Source: Tetrapisispora phaffii CBS 4417 (taxonomy: Eukaryota; Ascomycota; Saccharomycetes; Saccharomycetales; Saccharomycetaceae). From it: DNA of 64,000 nt. The stretch covers positions 372,001-436,000 of the forward strand of contig NC_016531.1 of the NCBI RefSeq assembly GCF_000236905.1, given 5' to 3'. The stretch's first letter is position 1. Every line of letters begins with the position of its first letter. A model generated the notes under the pieces. That model saw only the letters and a program-made list of their open reading frames with translations. It had not been told where the DNA came from and did not search any database. Shown here piece after piece: positions 1 to 11,086 of the stretch. Made by a program: the position numbers and the translations under genes.

Positions 1-79
1 TCTATTTGTATTTGATGGTAGTAGTATCTTAATCTATAAATAAAAATATAATGACAATAATGAGGAAATAAATGTATGA

Positions 80-898
80 TTAACGCTCTTCAGACATGTA
101 TCTAACATCGTAAATGTATAGTAAGCCAAAAACGAAGAAAGAGATAGAGCCACCTAAGGTCATAGTTCTCATACTGATTTTGGTGGCTAACATTTTACCA
201 CCAATTACAGCTAAAGCAGTACAGATAAAATGACCGATGCAGCCTCCAAATATGGTGAACCAATAATTGTTATCAGATGCCATGGCTATGATGCTTATTT
301 GGGAACGGTCACCAAATTCAGCTAAGAAATTCATAACAAAGATTTGAATCCACAGTGGTGAAAAGACATATGATGAAAGTTCGTATAATTTGTTTTGTAA
401 TTTTTCTAATAAATTGTTACCGGAGCCTTGAGGAGATCCACCAGCTTCGACATCTTCCATTTTCTTGTTGATATCTTTACTTGCTAACTCTTCTTCAACT
501 TCAGCCATTTCTTCATCAACACCAGCATCTTTGGACATAGCTAAACCTTCTTTGAATAGTTTGTAACCAAAGACTAGGAATAAGACACCCGCTAGAAAAT
601 GTGTCAAGTGAACTGGGATAATAGCAACAAAGGAACGCCCAGCTAGACCAGATAGAATAGTCATAATAGCCAATGATGAAGCTGCAGCAGAAAAAACAAC
701 CCATCTAGATGAACGCATAGCCATTAGAGCAGCGATCAAGAATGTCTTATCACCGATTTCAGAGATGCCAATCATCACGATAGCCATTATAAATGATTTA
801 GATGCAGATGCATCCTCAGTAGAACCATCGGTGGCTGTAGCACTGACAATAGACAATAGTAATGACACTATAAGAAAAATATTTGTGAACTTATTCAT
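80..898 (-). CDS. GDT1: Golgi Ca2+/Mn2+ transporter Gdt1 (UPF0016 family)
   Basis: A 272-residue membrane protein. It has an N-terminal signal-like hydrophobic stretch (residues 5-22) and two copies of the UPF0016 hallmark E-x-G-D-K/R-T/S: EIGDKT near residue 46 and EFGDRS near residue 192. These acidic motifs form the cation path in this family. The two hydrophobic halves are separated by an acidic, Glu-rich linker (about residues 125-155), the usual layout for yeast Gdt1, which moves Ca2+ and Mn2+ into the Golgi for glycosylation and Ca2+ signalling. The ATG is the first in frame. S. cerevisiae GDT1 is YBR187W; its neighbour here, MBA1 (YBR185C), fits the same ancestral block, with PCH2 missing between them. 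Confidence 0.95.
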   Translation of the reverse strand: MNKFTNIFLIVSLLLSIVSATATDGSTEDASASKSFIMAIVMIGISEIGDKTFLIAALMAMRSSRWVVFSAAASSLAIMTILSGLAGRSFVAIIPVHLTHFLAGVLFLVFGYKLFKEGLAMSKDAGVDEEMAEVEEELASKDINKKMEDVEAGGSPQGSGNNLLEKLQNKLYELSSYVFSPLWIQIFVMNFLAEFGDRSQISIIAMASDNNYWFTIFGGCIGHFICTALAVIGGKMLATKISMRTMTLGGSISFFVFGLLYIYDVRYMSEER

Positions 899-1362
899 AT
901 TTGATTCCTAATAACCTATAATATTTGAAGTTCTCAATCGCCCTGATATTAAATATCTCTTGATAACTCTCTCAGTGAATTGCCTAGCAGTTGATGTGGT
1001 GATTCAAAAATAAAAGACAAGAAATACTGACAATACAAGTTTTGTACTAGCTAAACAACGGTACCTAACTGTCTACTAGGCATATCAATAACTTATACCA
1101 GTACAGAAAATATTTCAGATGTTATTATAATTTGAATATTTTCATAAATTATATAGAATTCATGTTACTTTTTCAGAAAGTTTTAAGATCTATAGTTCGA
1201 ATACGCCTTTAATAACGAAAAGAAACCCTGAGGCAGCAAATAACGATGGCGACTATTTTTTAAAGAGCACTAATAAATTAATTGTTAGTGGGCATCATTT
1301 AATGTAATGTTGTTCATTGCACTATAAAGGTTCAGTTTACATGATTGTTTTTATAAAATGCT
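899..1362. other. intergenic, GDT1 promoter and BRO1 3' flank
   Basis: 464 bases between two minus-strand genes. AT-rich; I see no ORF, RNA gene or repeat that I can support. Confidence 0.6.
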
Positions 1363-3864
1363 CTACTTACTGAACTTTGAGTACAATTCTTCATTAAATA
1401 CAGAAGGGTTATCATAAAATGCAGTTGGATTCTGTCTGACATTATTTTCATTTGTACCTGTTGATCTTTCCCCATGGTTCATAGTACTATCATAGGATGG
1501 TGGTAAGTTATCTTGTAATAAGTTTTTTGGTGGTAATGGTGGGTTACTCTGCATGGTAGTAGCAATATTGCTTGGTAAAGGTACTGCGGGGCGGGAATGG
1601 TTAGTCATACTACTTTGAGTTGGAAATGTGTTCGTGTGTTGTGGTTTATTGTTCATTGACAAGTTACTAAAGCTCGATTCAATAGAGTTTGGTTTTGGAA
1701 TTAATGGAGGAGGGATTTGGTTTTGTGGAATGGTTTGAGGAGTAGAATAAGAATATGTTGTGTTATCTTGCATTTGTTGAGTCATTTTTAATAGTCCATC
1801 ATAAAATTGTATACCCTTCGAGATTGAAGCAGAATATAATTCAAAGTTAGCCATAGCATTTCTGATTTTATCAAAGAATTCCTTCTTCTTTTCCTTTCCC
1901 AAATTGTTTTTGGTACTGTTTTCATGGATACCTGCCAATTTGAAAATATCATCTAGCTCTATCTTTGTTTCATTGATGATTGATGATTGCTTATATATTG
2001 TGGCCTCAATTCTTGCCTTCCAGGGATTAAACTTTTGTAATTCCTCATTGAATATAAGTTTCAAATCCGAGTCCCCTTTGTTAATGTTTTTGATGATTAG
2101 AGATGTTATGTCATCTTCATTTATGTATGCCTGTAATTCTTGGAAGTTTCTAGAACGTTCTTCTTTTAAAAGCCTTAGATTTTCATATAATTCTTTTACT
2201 TTATTTATTTTTTCTAAGATTTTTTCATTTTTATTATCATCAATATCCAATAAGCTGTCTTCATGACTCTCTTCAAAACCATTATAGATACCCCATAATT
2301 TGTTTTCATCTTGTAAGAGTTTTATCTCAGGGATATTTGGTTTGATTAAGTTGAATAATTTTTCATCCGATTGAGAGGCATCAATTAGAGAAGTTTTCAA
2401 CTTGACGACATTTTCCCTTTCTGATTCTGGTAGGTTCTTCAAAATTTCATGAATCTTAGATCTTTTCTCTGAAATTAAATCAATCTGCTTTTCAATCTCA
2501 GTCAATGAACTCGTTCTTATTAATGTGACCCAAGATTCTAACTGTTGTTGCATGAATGCATCCTGAGTTTCATTAGAAGTCAAATAATTTCCTGTCTTGT
2601 AACCATTAACTAAGTCATTTAATAGTGAAGGTAAGTTGGTAAATTCTACGAAAGAACTGAAGGATAAGTCGGCCATTTCTATGGCTTCAGCTTCTTTTCT
2701 CAAAATATTATCTTTTGCTTCAGAATATATACTTTCCTTTTCGTAAACCTTCATTGGTACAATGCCACTAAACAAAACATTAGCATCTCCTTCAGTTTCC
2801 CTTAAATAAGGTTCTAGTTGATTTTCCCAACTTGCAACTTTAATAGCATCCATTATTTTTATATTTGTGATTTCTACACTTGAAGGGATTGGTTCATGAT
2901 AAATATAATCATTATCTTTAATTAATTGTGAGGAATGGTTGGTTACTGTTTCTAAAAACTCTTCGACATCAAATTCAGTTTTAAGAAGAGATTTATATGG
3001 AATAGATGATTTTGCGAGGTCAATGGCTAAAGTACTAAATGCAATTGCGTCCCCTATTTTGTTTTGTCCTTCTAAAGCAACCGAATGGAAATATGCACTG
3101 ACAGATTTATAAAACAGCTCTTTGAAATGAATATTAGTATTCCATGTAATTAAACCGTAATCTCTAACTTTCAAATCAGTATCTTTTATCATTGCCAAAG
3201 AATTTCCATACATATTTGAGGTACATAGGGACAACTTACTGATTAAAGAAGACTTAGATTTTGGATCATCTCCCTTTAGTAATTTCATTAAAAATAATTC
3301 TTGGGCTTCAGCATGGCATACAGTAGCCAAAAATTTTGTGATGTCTGAGTTCAAATCAATGGAAGGAGAATTTAAAAAATTTGAAGATATATATTCAAAG
3401 CACCCAGCAGCTTTAGATAAATTTGAAATGGATACTTTTGGATCATCTATCAAATTTTCTTTAGCTATTTGAATTAAAAGATAACCAATATTGAATAAAG
3501 TACAAGCTTTTTCAAAAATAACACTATGTTGTGAATGTTTAGTAACAGAATCTTCTGGCGAATAACTGGCTTCGTACCATGTAAAATCCATGTTTAACTT
3601 TGAACCTGATGCACCAATTCTCATATATAAGTGCTCAATAAATGCATAATACTTATAGTTAAGTTCTAATAGAGATTGATCAACCAAGTCACTGTTGGCT
3701 GTGACTCTCAAATGATCTAAATCTTTTGCTAGCTTTTCATCATAAAACTGCTTCCATTGAAGTTGACCATATGACTTCTGTAAATAATTAGATAAAGCTT
3801 TCTTCCACTTAAGTTTTTCTGTATCCTTTGGCTTTAGAAGTATTAAAGTTGGTTCGATTTTCAT
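1363..3864 (-). CDS. BRO1: ESCRT-associated BRO1-domain protein Bro1
   Basis: 833 residues, close to the 844 of S. cerevisiae Bro1. The N-terminal half (about 5-385) is the BRO1 domain, which binds the ESCRT-III subunit Snf7 on endosomes. The middle (about 390-705) is charged and helical, the V domain. The tail (710-833) is rich in Pro, Asn and Ser, contains a PPSY motif (a possible Rsp5 WW ligand) and ends in the conserved NPTAFYDNPSVF-type sequence seen in yeast Bro1. The protein coordinates cargo deubiquitination by Doa4 with ESCRT-III action during multivesicular body sorting. Orthologue of YPL084W, next to SEC16 in the S. cerevisiae order; the interposed MBA1 comes from the sister region. 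Confidence 0.95.
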   Translation of the reverse strand: MKIEPTLILLKPKDTEKLKWKKALSNYLQKSYGQLQWKQFYDEKLAKDLDHLRVTANSDLVDQSLLELNYKYYAFIEHLYMRIGASGSKLNMDFTWYEASYSPEDSVTKHSQHSVIFEKACTLFNIGYLLIQIAKENLIDDPKVSISNLSKAAGCFEYISSNFLNSPSIDLNSDITKFLATVCHAEAQELFLMKLLKGDDPKSKSSLISKLSLCTSNMYGNSLAMIKDTDLKVRDYGLITWNTNIHFKELFYKSVSAYFHSVALEGQNKIGDAIAFSTLAIDLAKSSIPYKSLLKTEFDVEEFLETVTNHSSQLIKDNDYIYHEPIPSSVEITNIKIMDAIKVASWENQLEPYLRETEGDANVLFSGIVPMKVYEKESIYSEAKDNILRKEAEAIEMADLSFSSFVEFTNLPSLLNDLVNGYKTGNYLTSNETQDAFMQQQLESWVTLIRTSSLTEIEKQIDLISEKRSKIHEILKNLPESERENVVKLKTSLIDASQSDEKLFNLIKPNIPEIKLLQDENKLWGIYNGFEESHEDSLLDIDDNKNEKILEKINKVKELYENLRLLKEERSRNFQELQAYINEDDITSLIIKNINKGDSDLKLIFNEELQKFNPWKARIEATIYKQSSIINETKIELDDIFKLAGIHENSTKNNLGKEKKKEFFDKIRNAMANFELYSASISKGIQFYDGLLKMTQQMQDNTTYSYSTPQTIPQNQIPPPLIPKPNSIESSFSNLSMNNKPQHTNTFPTQSSMTNHSRPAVPLPSNIATTMQSNPPLPPKNLLQDNLPPSYDSTMNHGERSTGTNENNVRQNPTAFYDNPSVFNEELYSKFSK

Positions 3865-4243
3865 TTCTGGAAATTGTGATTAAATCAAGTTTAGTTGTAT
3901 ATTTTTCTTATATTTAAATGTCTATACTTGAGATAGTATATATCTTACTTTACTAATGCAACTTCGGTTTGCTATCATTCATTTAATAAACAAGAATTTA
4001 TTCTCATTTATACACCTCCCCTTTATATTATAAGATATAGAAGTTGTATTCTTTTTCCACTGAAACTTTACAACGAACCCGATGTTAATAAAATCTGTAA
4101 CATTGAATACATATACATAAATAAATATGGGTTTAGATTATTTATTCGATTGGTTGATGTTGCCATCGAATTGAATTTATTCAATAATCTTTAAGTAACA
4201 GACTATTGTTGTTGGCTAGAATCTATATGGTACGCAATTAAAA
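3865..4243. other. divergent promoter region BRO1/MBA1
   Basis: 379 bases between divergently transcribed genes. AT-rich with TATA-like tracts; no specific factor site that I can defend. Confidence 0.5.
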
Positions 4244-5074
4244 ATGCTTTCAACTAAATTAATTAGATTAGATTCCTTTCTTAATAAAGGACTGGTTGGT
4301 TTGCATACAAGTAATAGATTGCTCTCCACCACGCAGAAATGGTACAGTAGCACTTCTAATAAAAAAACAATTCCAACTTCAGAATTCAACTTTAGGCATT
4401 TAGGTGTTGCTTCAGATATATATGTTCCACCTTCGTTAAAAAGTTTACCAAATCCAATATTACATCCAACTATCTTTTTTAATGTATTGATTAGAAAAGT
4501 ATACACGATAGGGTTAAATACTATTCAGATTGCTCTGTTCAGGAATCAATCCGGTATTAAGCCTAACTTTGTATTGTGGAAGAATAATGCTATTGAATGT
4601 TACGTTAATGTAAATACAAATTTCGCAAGAAACAAATTAGACAAATGTAAGTATAATGTCTCCATATGGGTTCAAGAGGCCTTGGCAGCAAGAGCGCATG
4701 AGCTACCAAAACGAATGAAACTAGATTGGAAACTATTGAAGTTCAATGAAGTACCTAAATTGATTTCTGTACAATCGATGATGATTCCTGGAAGACCTTT
4801 GGAACATATTCAATTGGTCTATAAATTTAACACAAAGCAAAGATTGACTAGAGTAGATAAGCAAACAAACGAGGTTAAAAACATCGATAAAGATGTCATT
4901 GATCATATGGTATTCGTTTGTGATGCCACGTCTGGCGAAACTATAATGGTAGGATCCGTGTTTGAAAGTTCTCCTGGTGCCAAATTACCTAAAAATTATG
5001 ATGACAATAATAAAGTCACCATAGCCAGAATGAAACTTTGTGGTGATATATTTAGGCCTAAACCTTCCGACTGA
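4244..5074 (+). CDS. MBA1: mitochondrial ribosome receptor Mba1
   Basis: 276 residues (S. cerevisiae Mba1: 278). The first 45 residues are basic and Ser/Thr-rich without acidic clusters, a mitochondrial presequence. The body has the conserved RHLGVASDIYVPPSLKSLP segment and a Tim44-like fold region ending with the conserved KVTIARMKLCGDIFRP. Mba1 is a peripheral matrix-side protein of the inner membrane that ties the mitoribosome exit tunnel to Oxa1 for co-translational insertion of mitochondrially encoded proteins. Orthologue of YBR185C; it lies between two YPL-type genes here, an example of the interleaved gene order of this window. Confidence 0.95.
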   Translation: MLSTKLIRLDSFLNKGLVGLHTSNRLLSTTQKWYSSTSNKKTIPTSEFNFRHLGVASDIYVPPSLKSLPNPILHPTIFFNVLIRKVYTIGLNTIQIALFRNQSGIKPNFVLWKNNAIECYVNVNTNFARNKLDKCKYNVSIWVQEALAARAHELPKRMKLDWKLLKFNEVPKLISVQSMMIPGRPLEHIQLVYKFNTKQRLTRVDKQTNEVKNIDKDVIDHMVFVCDATSGETIMVGSVFESSPGAKLPKNYDDNNKVTIARMKLCGDIFRPKPSD

Positions 5075-5284
5075 AATGGATAACATATATAAATCGTTAT
5101 CAAAATCATGTAAATAAAGAAGCTAATATTTATAATACTTTCCTGGTTTTATATTCTACAAAAACAAATTATTAACAATGGATAATGTATATACTACTGA
5201 AATGAAGTGTCATCTGCTTATATGCATGATATTATAAAAAATATTAAACTGTAAGAGTGTAAATTCAATATTATTAATTATGTG

Positions 5285-8200
5285 TTATTTAGTCTCTAAA
5301 GCATTGACATAACCTCTTCCAGCTTTCTTCTTCTTTCTTGAAGCTCCTGGGTTTCTTGATATTGATAAAATATCATCTAATTCATTTGATTTCTTTCCAG
5401 ATAGAACGGAAGCCTTGCTTCCTGATCCCGCTAACATAGGCGGAAACACCGAAGGTTTGGATGTCGTTTGCATGTCAAAAGCTACATTGTTAACTTGAGA
5501 AACTGGCTTTACTGGGGTTGAAGTATTCATCACAATACTTGGTTTACGATATTCAGTATTTGATGGAGGAGGTTTGGAGTTATCAAAGACCTTCTTGACA
5601 ATTGGTGGTGGAGGTGGGGTTACTGCATCCGCCATTGCTTGTTTTTCTTCTTCTGAAAAATTCTTGCTTATCCAACGTTTTAAGTCCTTGTCATAATAAA
5701 ATGTCGATTTATTGCCCATCTTAGCTTTAATTGCTTTCTTTTCATTGGGATCTTTTTTCAACCAAGTAAACCACCCAGATTCAATGCGTTCTCCATTGAG
5801 AGAATTAGTGTCAGAATCACCTCCATTTTTATTGTTTTTATCAGGAAATTCATCATAATCTGCATTTTTCTTTTCAATACCTTGAACGTCTGGGATTATT
5901 TCTGTTCTTAATTTAGACCTCATCTCATCCTCATCTTCTGATTCATCCTCAACAATATCGTTGTAAATAATAGCATCTGTACGAACTGGTCTAATTGTAC
6001 CACTAGGGTTCCAGGCACCGATTTTAATCACTGGTTCAAATAAACGCTCAGTTACAGTAGTATTGTCTGTTATAGAATCTAACCTTCTCTTGATATTAGC
6101 AGGGACCGAAGTAAAAGAGGAAATCTCATTGTTTGATTTTAATTTAATATCTGATGACTGATATATTCCAACCGGGTTAAGTGTCAATGCATTCGCAATA
6201 GTATTTGAGGTGTTGTGAGAACTATTCGTAAAAACATTTGGCTTTGAATCATCTAACGATTGAGAGGTCGTGTGACTAAATGGATCCGATTTGGTTTTGT
6301 AGGATGGTTGATCAAGAGCTTGCTCGGACTTTTGAGAAGAATAAGAATTAGTATTTGTTATCTGAGGTGGCTTAGGAATTGAGGGATTATTAAAGGTATA
6401 GGGATTACTACTCTTTTCTATAACATTTTTCTTTGGCATATATGGATTATCATTTTGAAAGCCAACAGAATTTGTTATATTTAAATCTGATAAAACATTA
6501 ACCGGCACAGGGTTTTTGTTAATGTCATTATTTATGATTGAAAAAAGATCTCTACGTATAACACTAATATCTCCATTATCTGTAGAATCATCCATAGATA
6601 CATCAGATTTGTACTCTTTTCCAAAAGCATTTGTTGGTGGGACAAAAATATTTCCAGGGCTTCCTTGATCAATGAGTTCTTTGATCGAAGGTGCATTTAC
6701 TTTCTGTTTTTCAGGTTGGATTGAATTTATATTTGATTTACTTGTTATCATTGATTTCGGTTCATTAACTTTTTGACTATCTGACACAGTATTAAATAAG
6801 TTTATTATTGTCTCAAGATTTTCTTTCTCTGTAGTATCTAAAACAATATCCAATTTTTTTGCATCATTAAATAGCTGTTCTGCATAAGCTTTTGCACCTT
6901 CTTTGTTATTATTATTGAATAAATATTGGGAATGCTCTGCTTTCTCTGTGAATAATGGGAATGCTCTAAATTGTTTGGTATTGAGATTGAACACATATTC
7001 GTATATCTCAGACAATATAGTGGTAGTGATACTTCTTGGTTCGGCTAAACGATTAAACCTTAGAGCATTATTAGAAACCAATTCATCATTTGTTAATGGT
7101 ATGTCTAAAATAATAAATATCACAGAAGATTCAGCGTGATAATGTTTTTCCATCATTAATAGACCAAAATGAAATAAAAAATCGTAAGTGTAATTTGCTA
7201 TATTACGTTGTTGGCTGTCTTTCAAAGTTGTCGAACTCATATTATTCAATAACAATGCACAGATCCAGTTCCAGTTTGTGGATGCCCATTCAAAATATTC
7301 AGTATCATTGTTAAGTAACTCAAGCACTATATTACTAGCACCAAAAGTAACTTGAAAAGTCAATTTTAATAAATTCATAAAAGTTGTGTTGGTATTCCTG
7401 ACCTCATAAAAACTATCGAAATATTTATTGAGTGCTTCAAAAATATATTTAGATTCCATTGAGGTCGCTAAAAATAACGCCATTGTAAAGTCTTTTGACT
7501 TGAAAGCTAGCTTTAAAGCCTTCTCTTTTTCGTTGGATTGTATGAGATTTAATAGTTCTAATTGATTCAATGCTTCCCCAGAGGATTGTTTGTAAGTGAA
7601 GCAGTTAGTGACGGATTTCTCTAAAAGATCAAAGTCATTATTTTTAAACAAAAGGTTTGCATATGAAGACAAATATGTTTCTGGATTTAACTTCATCTTG
7701 AAAATTCTCAGTACTAAATTTATATAGCTATCTGGTCCAGATGATTTTAATGCAGAATCTATCCAGTTAAGAATAGCCTCTTTGGTACTTATGTCGATGG
7801 ATAACGGGCCTGGAAATGATTTAATAGTTGCCTCAGATAACTTTGCAACTGTTTCTTTATTAAATTCCATTGTAGAGATAATATTTGGCCAGTCGATCCT
7901 AGATGAATTGTTAATATTTCTATTTAGATGATCATCTGCTATATTCAGGAGTTCACCAGTTGGATCAGGTTTTATTTCAGCAACAACATCAGTGGCTTTT
8001 GCTTTTTGTTCATTTTGTGATTTCTCTACTATTTTCTGTTGTCCTTCTGGTAGGATCTCTTTATTTGGTACTTTTTGTTCTTGTTCTTGTTCTTGTTCTT
8101 GTTCTTGTTCTTGTTCTTGTTTTTGTTCCTTTTCCTCTACTTTCTCTTCTTTCCCTTCTTCGTCTTTTTCGTCTTCTCCTTCTTTCTCTTCTCTCTGAAC

Positions 8201-10510
8201 ATTTTCTATTTCCTCATGTTCTGGTAATTCTTTTACTGTTATCTCTGCTTTCGAAATTATACTAGGGTTTGAGATAGGAGGTGGTGAACTTTGATGATTC
8301 GATTTTACATCATGGGCAGTTGAACTTTCTGAACATTTATCCGCAAGTTCCAAGACCGTATTTGCTTGTATCCCAATTTTGTCAGATATGTCATTAGCAG
8401 TAGTTATGTCATGGTCATTATAATCTTTACCTAAAGTAGAATCTTTCGAAATAAGATTTTTAAGATTAGTGTTTGAGTAAGTTTTATTCTTAGTAATTGT
8501 AGTGATTCTTGGAGCTTTTGTTAGACCTGTATGGTGAGCTTTGATTGACTCGTTTGTTTCTTGGTCTATATTTTCGTTGGAACTAACTGCTATATCGGTG
8601 CTAGTTGTTGTAGTATCTTTCTCAGTTTCAATTGTGTTTAGGGAAGGGTTGTCATAGTTAGTGTATTCGAAAAGAAGATTTGAATTAGAACGGCGAATTG
8701 GCAAAGGGGAACTGATTTCACTTTTCGCAAGATTTATCTCTGAATTGAACCCATTTTTGCGGAACATACTAATTGAAGCACTGCCCAAATTGGTAGTATT
8801 GACAGTATTAATATTATTGTATTCTTTATCCTTAATTGGTATATTTCTCATCCCTTTATCGAGCGCAGGTGGACTAATTTCATTATTTGATAGAATGGCA
8901 GAATTTCCTAGTTTTCTTTTTATTGGAGGTGGGTGAATAGAATTACTTGTAGTATTAGATATGGGTAAAGAAGCAGATGCAGGTGCATATTTATCGGGCA
9001 TGTTATTCTTTGTTTTAATTGTTTCAGCATGTGAATATGGCATTGGTTTAATTGAGACAGGATCAGCGCTTGGATGTGATATTGAATTAATTGAAATGTG
9101 ATTATTTGATACATTTCTCTGTTGCAGAGTATCTGGAATTGGTTTCAACGTTGGTGACACAAATATATTAGAGGTCTGGATTAATGCAGGTTTAATATTT
9201 TGAGTCTTGTTCGCTTTGGAAAACAGTTCCATCGGAAAATCGTACGCATCAGATTTTAGTTTTTCCATTCTCAATTTTTGGACAACTTTATTACTATTAG
9301 TAGGTGCATCATCTATTTCATTATCTGAAATAATTTTTGGTATTACTATACCTTTCACTTCGTTCTTCTCTTGTGGAATCTTTTCACTTACGATGTTCTC
9401 TCTGGCGTTCTTTTTTGAAATAAGATCATTTGAAAGTTGTGGTCCAGAACTTGGCTCATATTTCGAACGTGGAGATGAAGTCACAGCGCCTTTGGATATT
9501 TTATTAGTCTCTGTATTGACTGGACTAGCCGCGGGTTGTGGATAGTTAGTTATTTTAACACTATCTTCTCTAATAGAACTCGATTGAGAGATGACTTCTT
9601 CTGGTGAAGAATTAGCGTCAATATTATTGTTTATACCAATTTCAATATTTTGTGATTCAATCTCGATATCTAAGTCAGACTCTAAAAAACTGTCAGACCC
9701 GTCATCTGAACTTAGTAAGTCTTCATCTTCATCTAAAAATGTAAAGTTCTTACTAGGCTCTGATGTATTGGATGTGCTATCTTTTTGATCCTTTTTGTCG
9801 TCTTTTTCTATGGATAATTTCTCTTCCTGACCAGTAATTTCTTTGATTTCATTCATTGATTGCACACTAATGAAACTACTGGTTTTTCTAAGGTCATGAC
9901 TAGCAGTAGCATCTAACATGCTTGGCACCAAATTCCTTGCTGGAAGACCTTGTGGAACAGACGATGCAACACTAGTGTGATTTAATTCAGACTGCGAATT
10001 ATTATTCAAAATTCTGCTGTTTAGCGAAATATTTCTTGATAATGGCATGGGAGATATATGTGTGGTGGAATGAGATAGGTTCGATAATTGTTTTGTCATT
10101 GGGCTCGAGGGATCGGAAAATAAAAAGTCATTATTCAAATCATTATGACTTGAAATATTAAACTCATTTAGTCCGTTTCGCAATGTGGCGAGATGCATTT
10201 GGGTATTTAAGAAATTGCTATTACTGTTGACCATATTATTTTTGTTCAGAGGTGATTTTAATGCAGCAACGTTCTTATTCATTGTCCTAGTCGACACTGA
10301 TTGAGCCATTTGAATGGAAGAAAAGAAATCTGAATCGGTATCCTCTTCCTTGGTGACGAACAAAGCTTGTAATTGTTCATTTGTATTTGTATTCGGATCG
10401 GGAACAACTCCAATATCTTTCCTAGCCTGTCTCATAGTACTCCCTTTTGATCTCATAGTAATATCCGATCTTTGCATCGGACCAGGCACGTTATTATTCA
10501 TAGATGCCAT
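5285..10510 (-). CDS. SEC16: COPII coat scaffold Sec16
   Basis: Large scaffold of ER exit sites that organises Sec13/31, Sec23/24 and Sar1. The frame is open further upstream (to about 10552) but begins there with TTG; the first ATG is at 10510, giving about 1741 residues, shorter than the roughly 2195 of S. cerevisiae. Most of the N-terminal half is low-complexity Asn/Ser. The ordered central conserved domain that binds Sec13 covers about residues 860-1240 (it begins near the segment SIDISTKEAILNWIDSALK). The conserved C-terminal region, with WFTWLKKDPNEKKAIKAKMG and the Pro run PPPPPIVKK, binds Sec23. A Glu-Gln dipeptide repeat lies just before the central domain. Orthologue of YPL085W, divergent from ELP3 as in S. 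cerevisiae. A more distal N-terminus through an unseen exon cannot be excluded. Confidence 0.93.
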   Translation of the reverse strand: MASMNNNVPGPMQRSDITMRSKGSTMRQARKDIGVVPDPNTNTNEQLQALFVTKEEDTDSDFFSSIQMAQSVSTRTMNKNVAALKSPLNKNNMVNSNSNFLNTQMHLATLRNGLNEFNISSHNDLNNDFLFSDPSSPMTKQLSNLSHSTTHISPMPLSRNISLNSRILNNNSQSELNHTSVASSVPQGLPARNLVPSMLDATASHDLRKTSSFISVQSMNEIKEITGQEEKLSIEKDDKKDQKDSTSNTSEPSKNFTFLDEDEDLLSSDDGSDSFLESDLDIEIESQNIEIGINNNIDANSSPEEVISQSSSIREDSVKITNYPQPAASPVNTETNKISKGAVTSSPRSKYEPSSGPQLSNDLISKKNARENIVSEKIPQEKNEVKGIVIPKIISDNEIDDAPTNSNKVVQKLRMEKLKSDAYDFPMELFSKANKTQNIKPALIQTSNIFVSPTLKPIPDTLQQRNVSNNHISINSISHPSADPVSIKPMPYSHAETIKTKNNMPDKYAPASASLPISNTTSNSIHPPPIKRKLGNSAILSNNEISPPALDKGMRNIPIKDKEYNNINTVNTTNLGSASISMFRKNGFNSEINLAKSEISSPLPIRRSNSNLLFEYTNYDNPSLNTIETEKDTTTTSTDIAVSSNENIDQETNESIKAHHTGLTKAPRITTITKNKTYSNTNLKNLISKDSTLGKDYNDHDITTANDISDKIGIQANTVLELADKCSESSTAHDVKSNHQSSPPPISNPSIISKAEITVKELPEHEEIENVQREEKEGEDEKDEEGKEEKVEEKEQKQEQEQEQEQEQEQEQKVPNKEILPEGQQKIVEKSQNEQKAKATDVVAEIKPDPTGELLNIADDHLNRNINNSSRIDWPNIISTMEFNKETVAKLSEATIKSFPGPLSIDISTKEAILNWIDSALKSSGPDSYINLVLRIFKMKLNPETYLSSYANLLFKNNDFDLLEKSVTNCFTYKQSSGEALNQLELLNLIQSNEKEKALKLAFKSKDFTMALFLATSMESKYIFEALNKYFDSFYEVRNTNTTFMNLLKLTFQVTFGASNIVLELLNNDTEYFEWASTNWNWICALLLNNMSSTTLKDSQQRNIANYTYDFLFHFGLLMMEKHYHAESSVIFIILDIPLTNDELVSNNALRFNRLAEPRSITTTILSEIYEYVFNLNTKQFRAFPLFTEKAEHSQYLFNNNNKEGAKAYAEQLFNDAKKLDIVLDTTEKENLETIINLFNTVSDSQKVNEPKSMITSKSNINSIQPEKQKVNAPSIKELIDQGSPGNIFVPPTNAFGKEYKSDVSMDDSTDNGDISVIRRDLFSIINNDINKNPVPVNVLSDLNITNSVGFQNDNPYMPKKNVIEKSSNPYTFNNPSIPKPPQITNTNSYSSQKSEQALDQPSYKTKSDPFSHTTSQSLDDSKPNVFTNSSHNTSNTIANALTLNPVGIYQSSDIKLKSNNEISSFTSVPANIKRRLDSITDNTTVTERLFEPVIKIGAWNPSGTIRPVRTDAIIYNDIVEDESEDEDEMRSKLRTEIIPDVQGIEKKNADYDEFPDKNNKNGGDSDTNSLNGERIESGWFTWLKKDPNEKKAIKAKMGNKSTFYYDKDLKRWISKNFSEEEKQAMADAVTPPPPPIVKKVFDNSKPPPSNTEYRKPSIVMNTSTPVKPVSQVNNVAFDMQTTSKPSVFPPMLAGSGSKASVLSGKKSNELDDILSISRNPGASRKKKKAGRGYVNALETK
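8076..8120. repeat. hexanucleotide repeat (TTCTTG)n encoding Glu-Gln in SEC16
   Basis: About seven near-perfect copies of TTCTTG on the plus strand, read as alternating Gln-Glu on the coding strand, followed by a Glu/Lys-rich stretch. It lies in the disordered region upstream of the central conserved domain and should be length-variable between strains. Confidence 0.9.
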
Positions 10511-11086
10511 TGGATTAGATGTTGTTTGTATCTTTAATTGCACTCCAGACAAGTGGAAACCTTCGACGAACTAACGATTTGAGGAGAAACCCAATTGAGT
10601 GATGATAAAATTAGTCTGTGAGAGCAATTGGATGTAAATAAGCAAGACCTCCATACAAGATGTAGCCTCATAGTTTTTTACATTCACAATGGGATATACT
10701 TATTGTAACAATGAATTATCATGGAATGTCTCGAAAATTGGCTCAAGATTTATTTCAATTTTCGATATCAAACAGGAAGCCTTCTCAGACCCTTTCTCCG
10801 TGAACTCAAAACTTTACATACTTAAGGAAAATATTTTCAGTCAGTTGAAAGTAGAAAGTTTCAGTGATTTGAAGTCAATTGAAGAGTGCCGTAATGTTAG
10901 TTTGGGATCTATTGTGTCTTAGCAAGGAGATGTGTACATAGATAGTGGCCCTTTGAATAATGGTTAGGTTCGATGGCTAATCTGGTGATGACCACTTGGG
11001 ACCCTGATTATTTACCCGTACTACAGACGCTTGGTCCATAACGAGTCCATCCCAACCAGCCAAAGCCGAATTGGTATGGCGTTCGC

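Noticed and set aside
10689..10922. 77-codon ATG frame between SEC16 and ELP3
   Set aside because: No homology recognised and it lies in a divergent promoter region.
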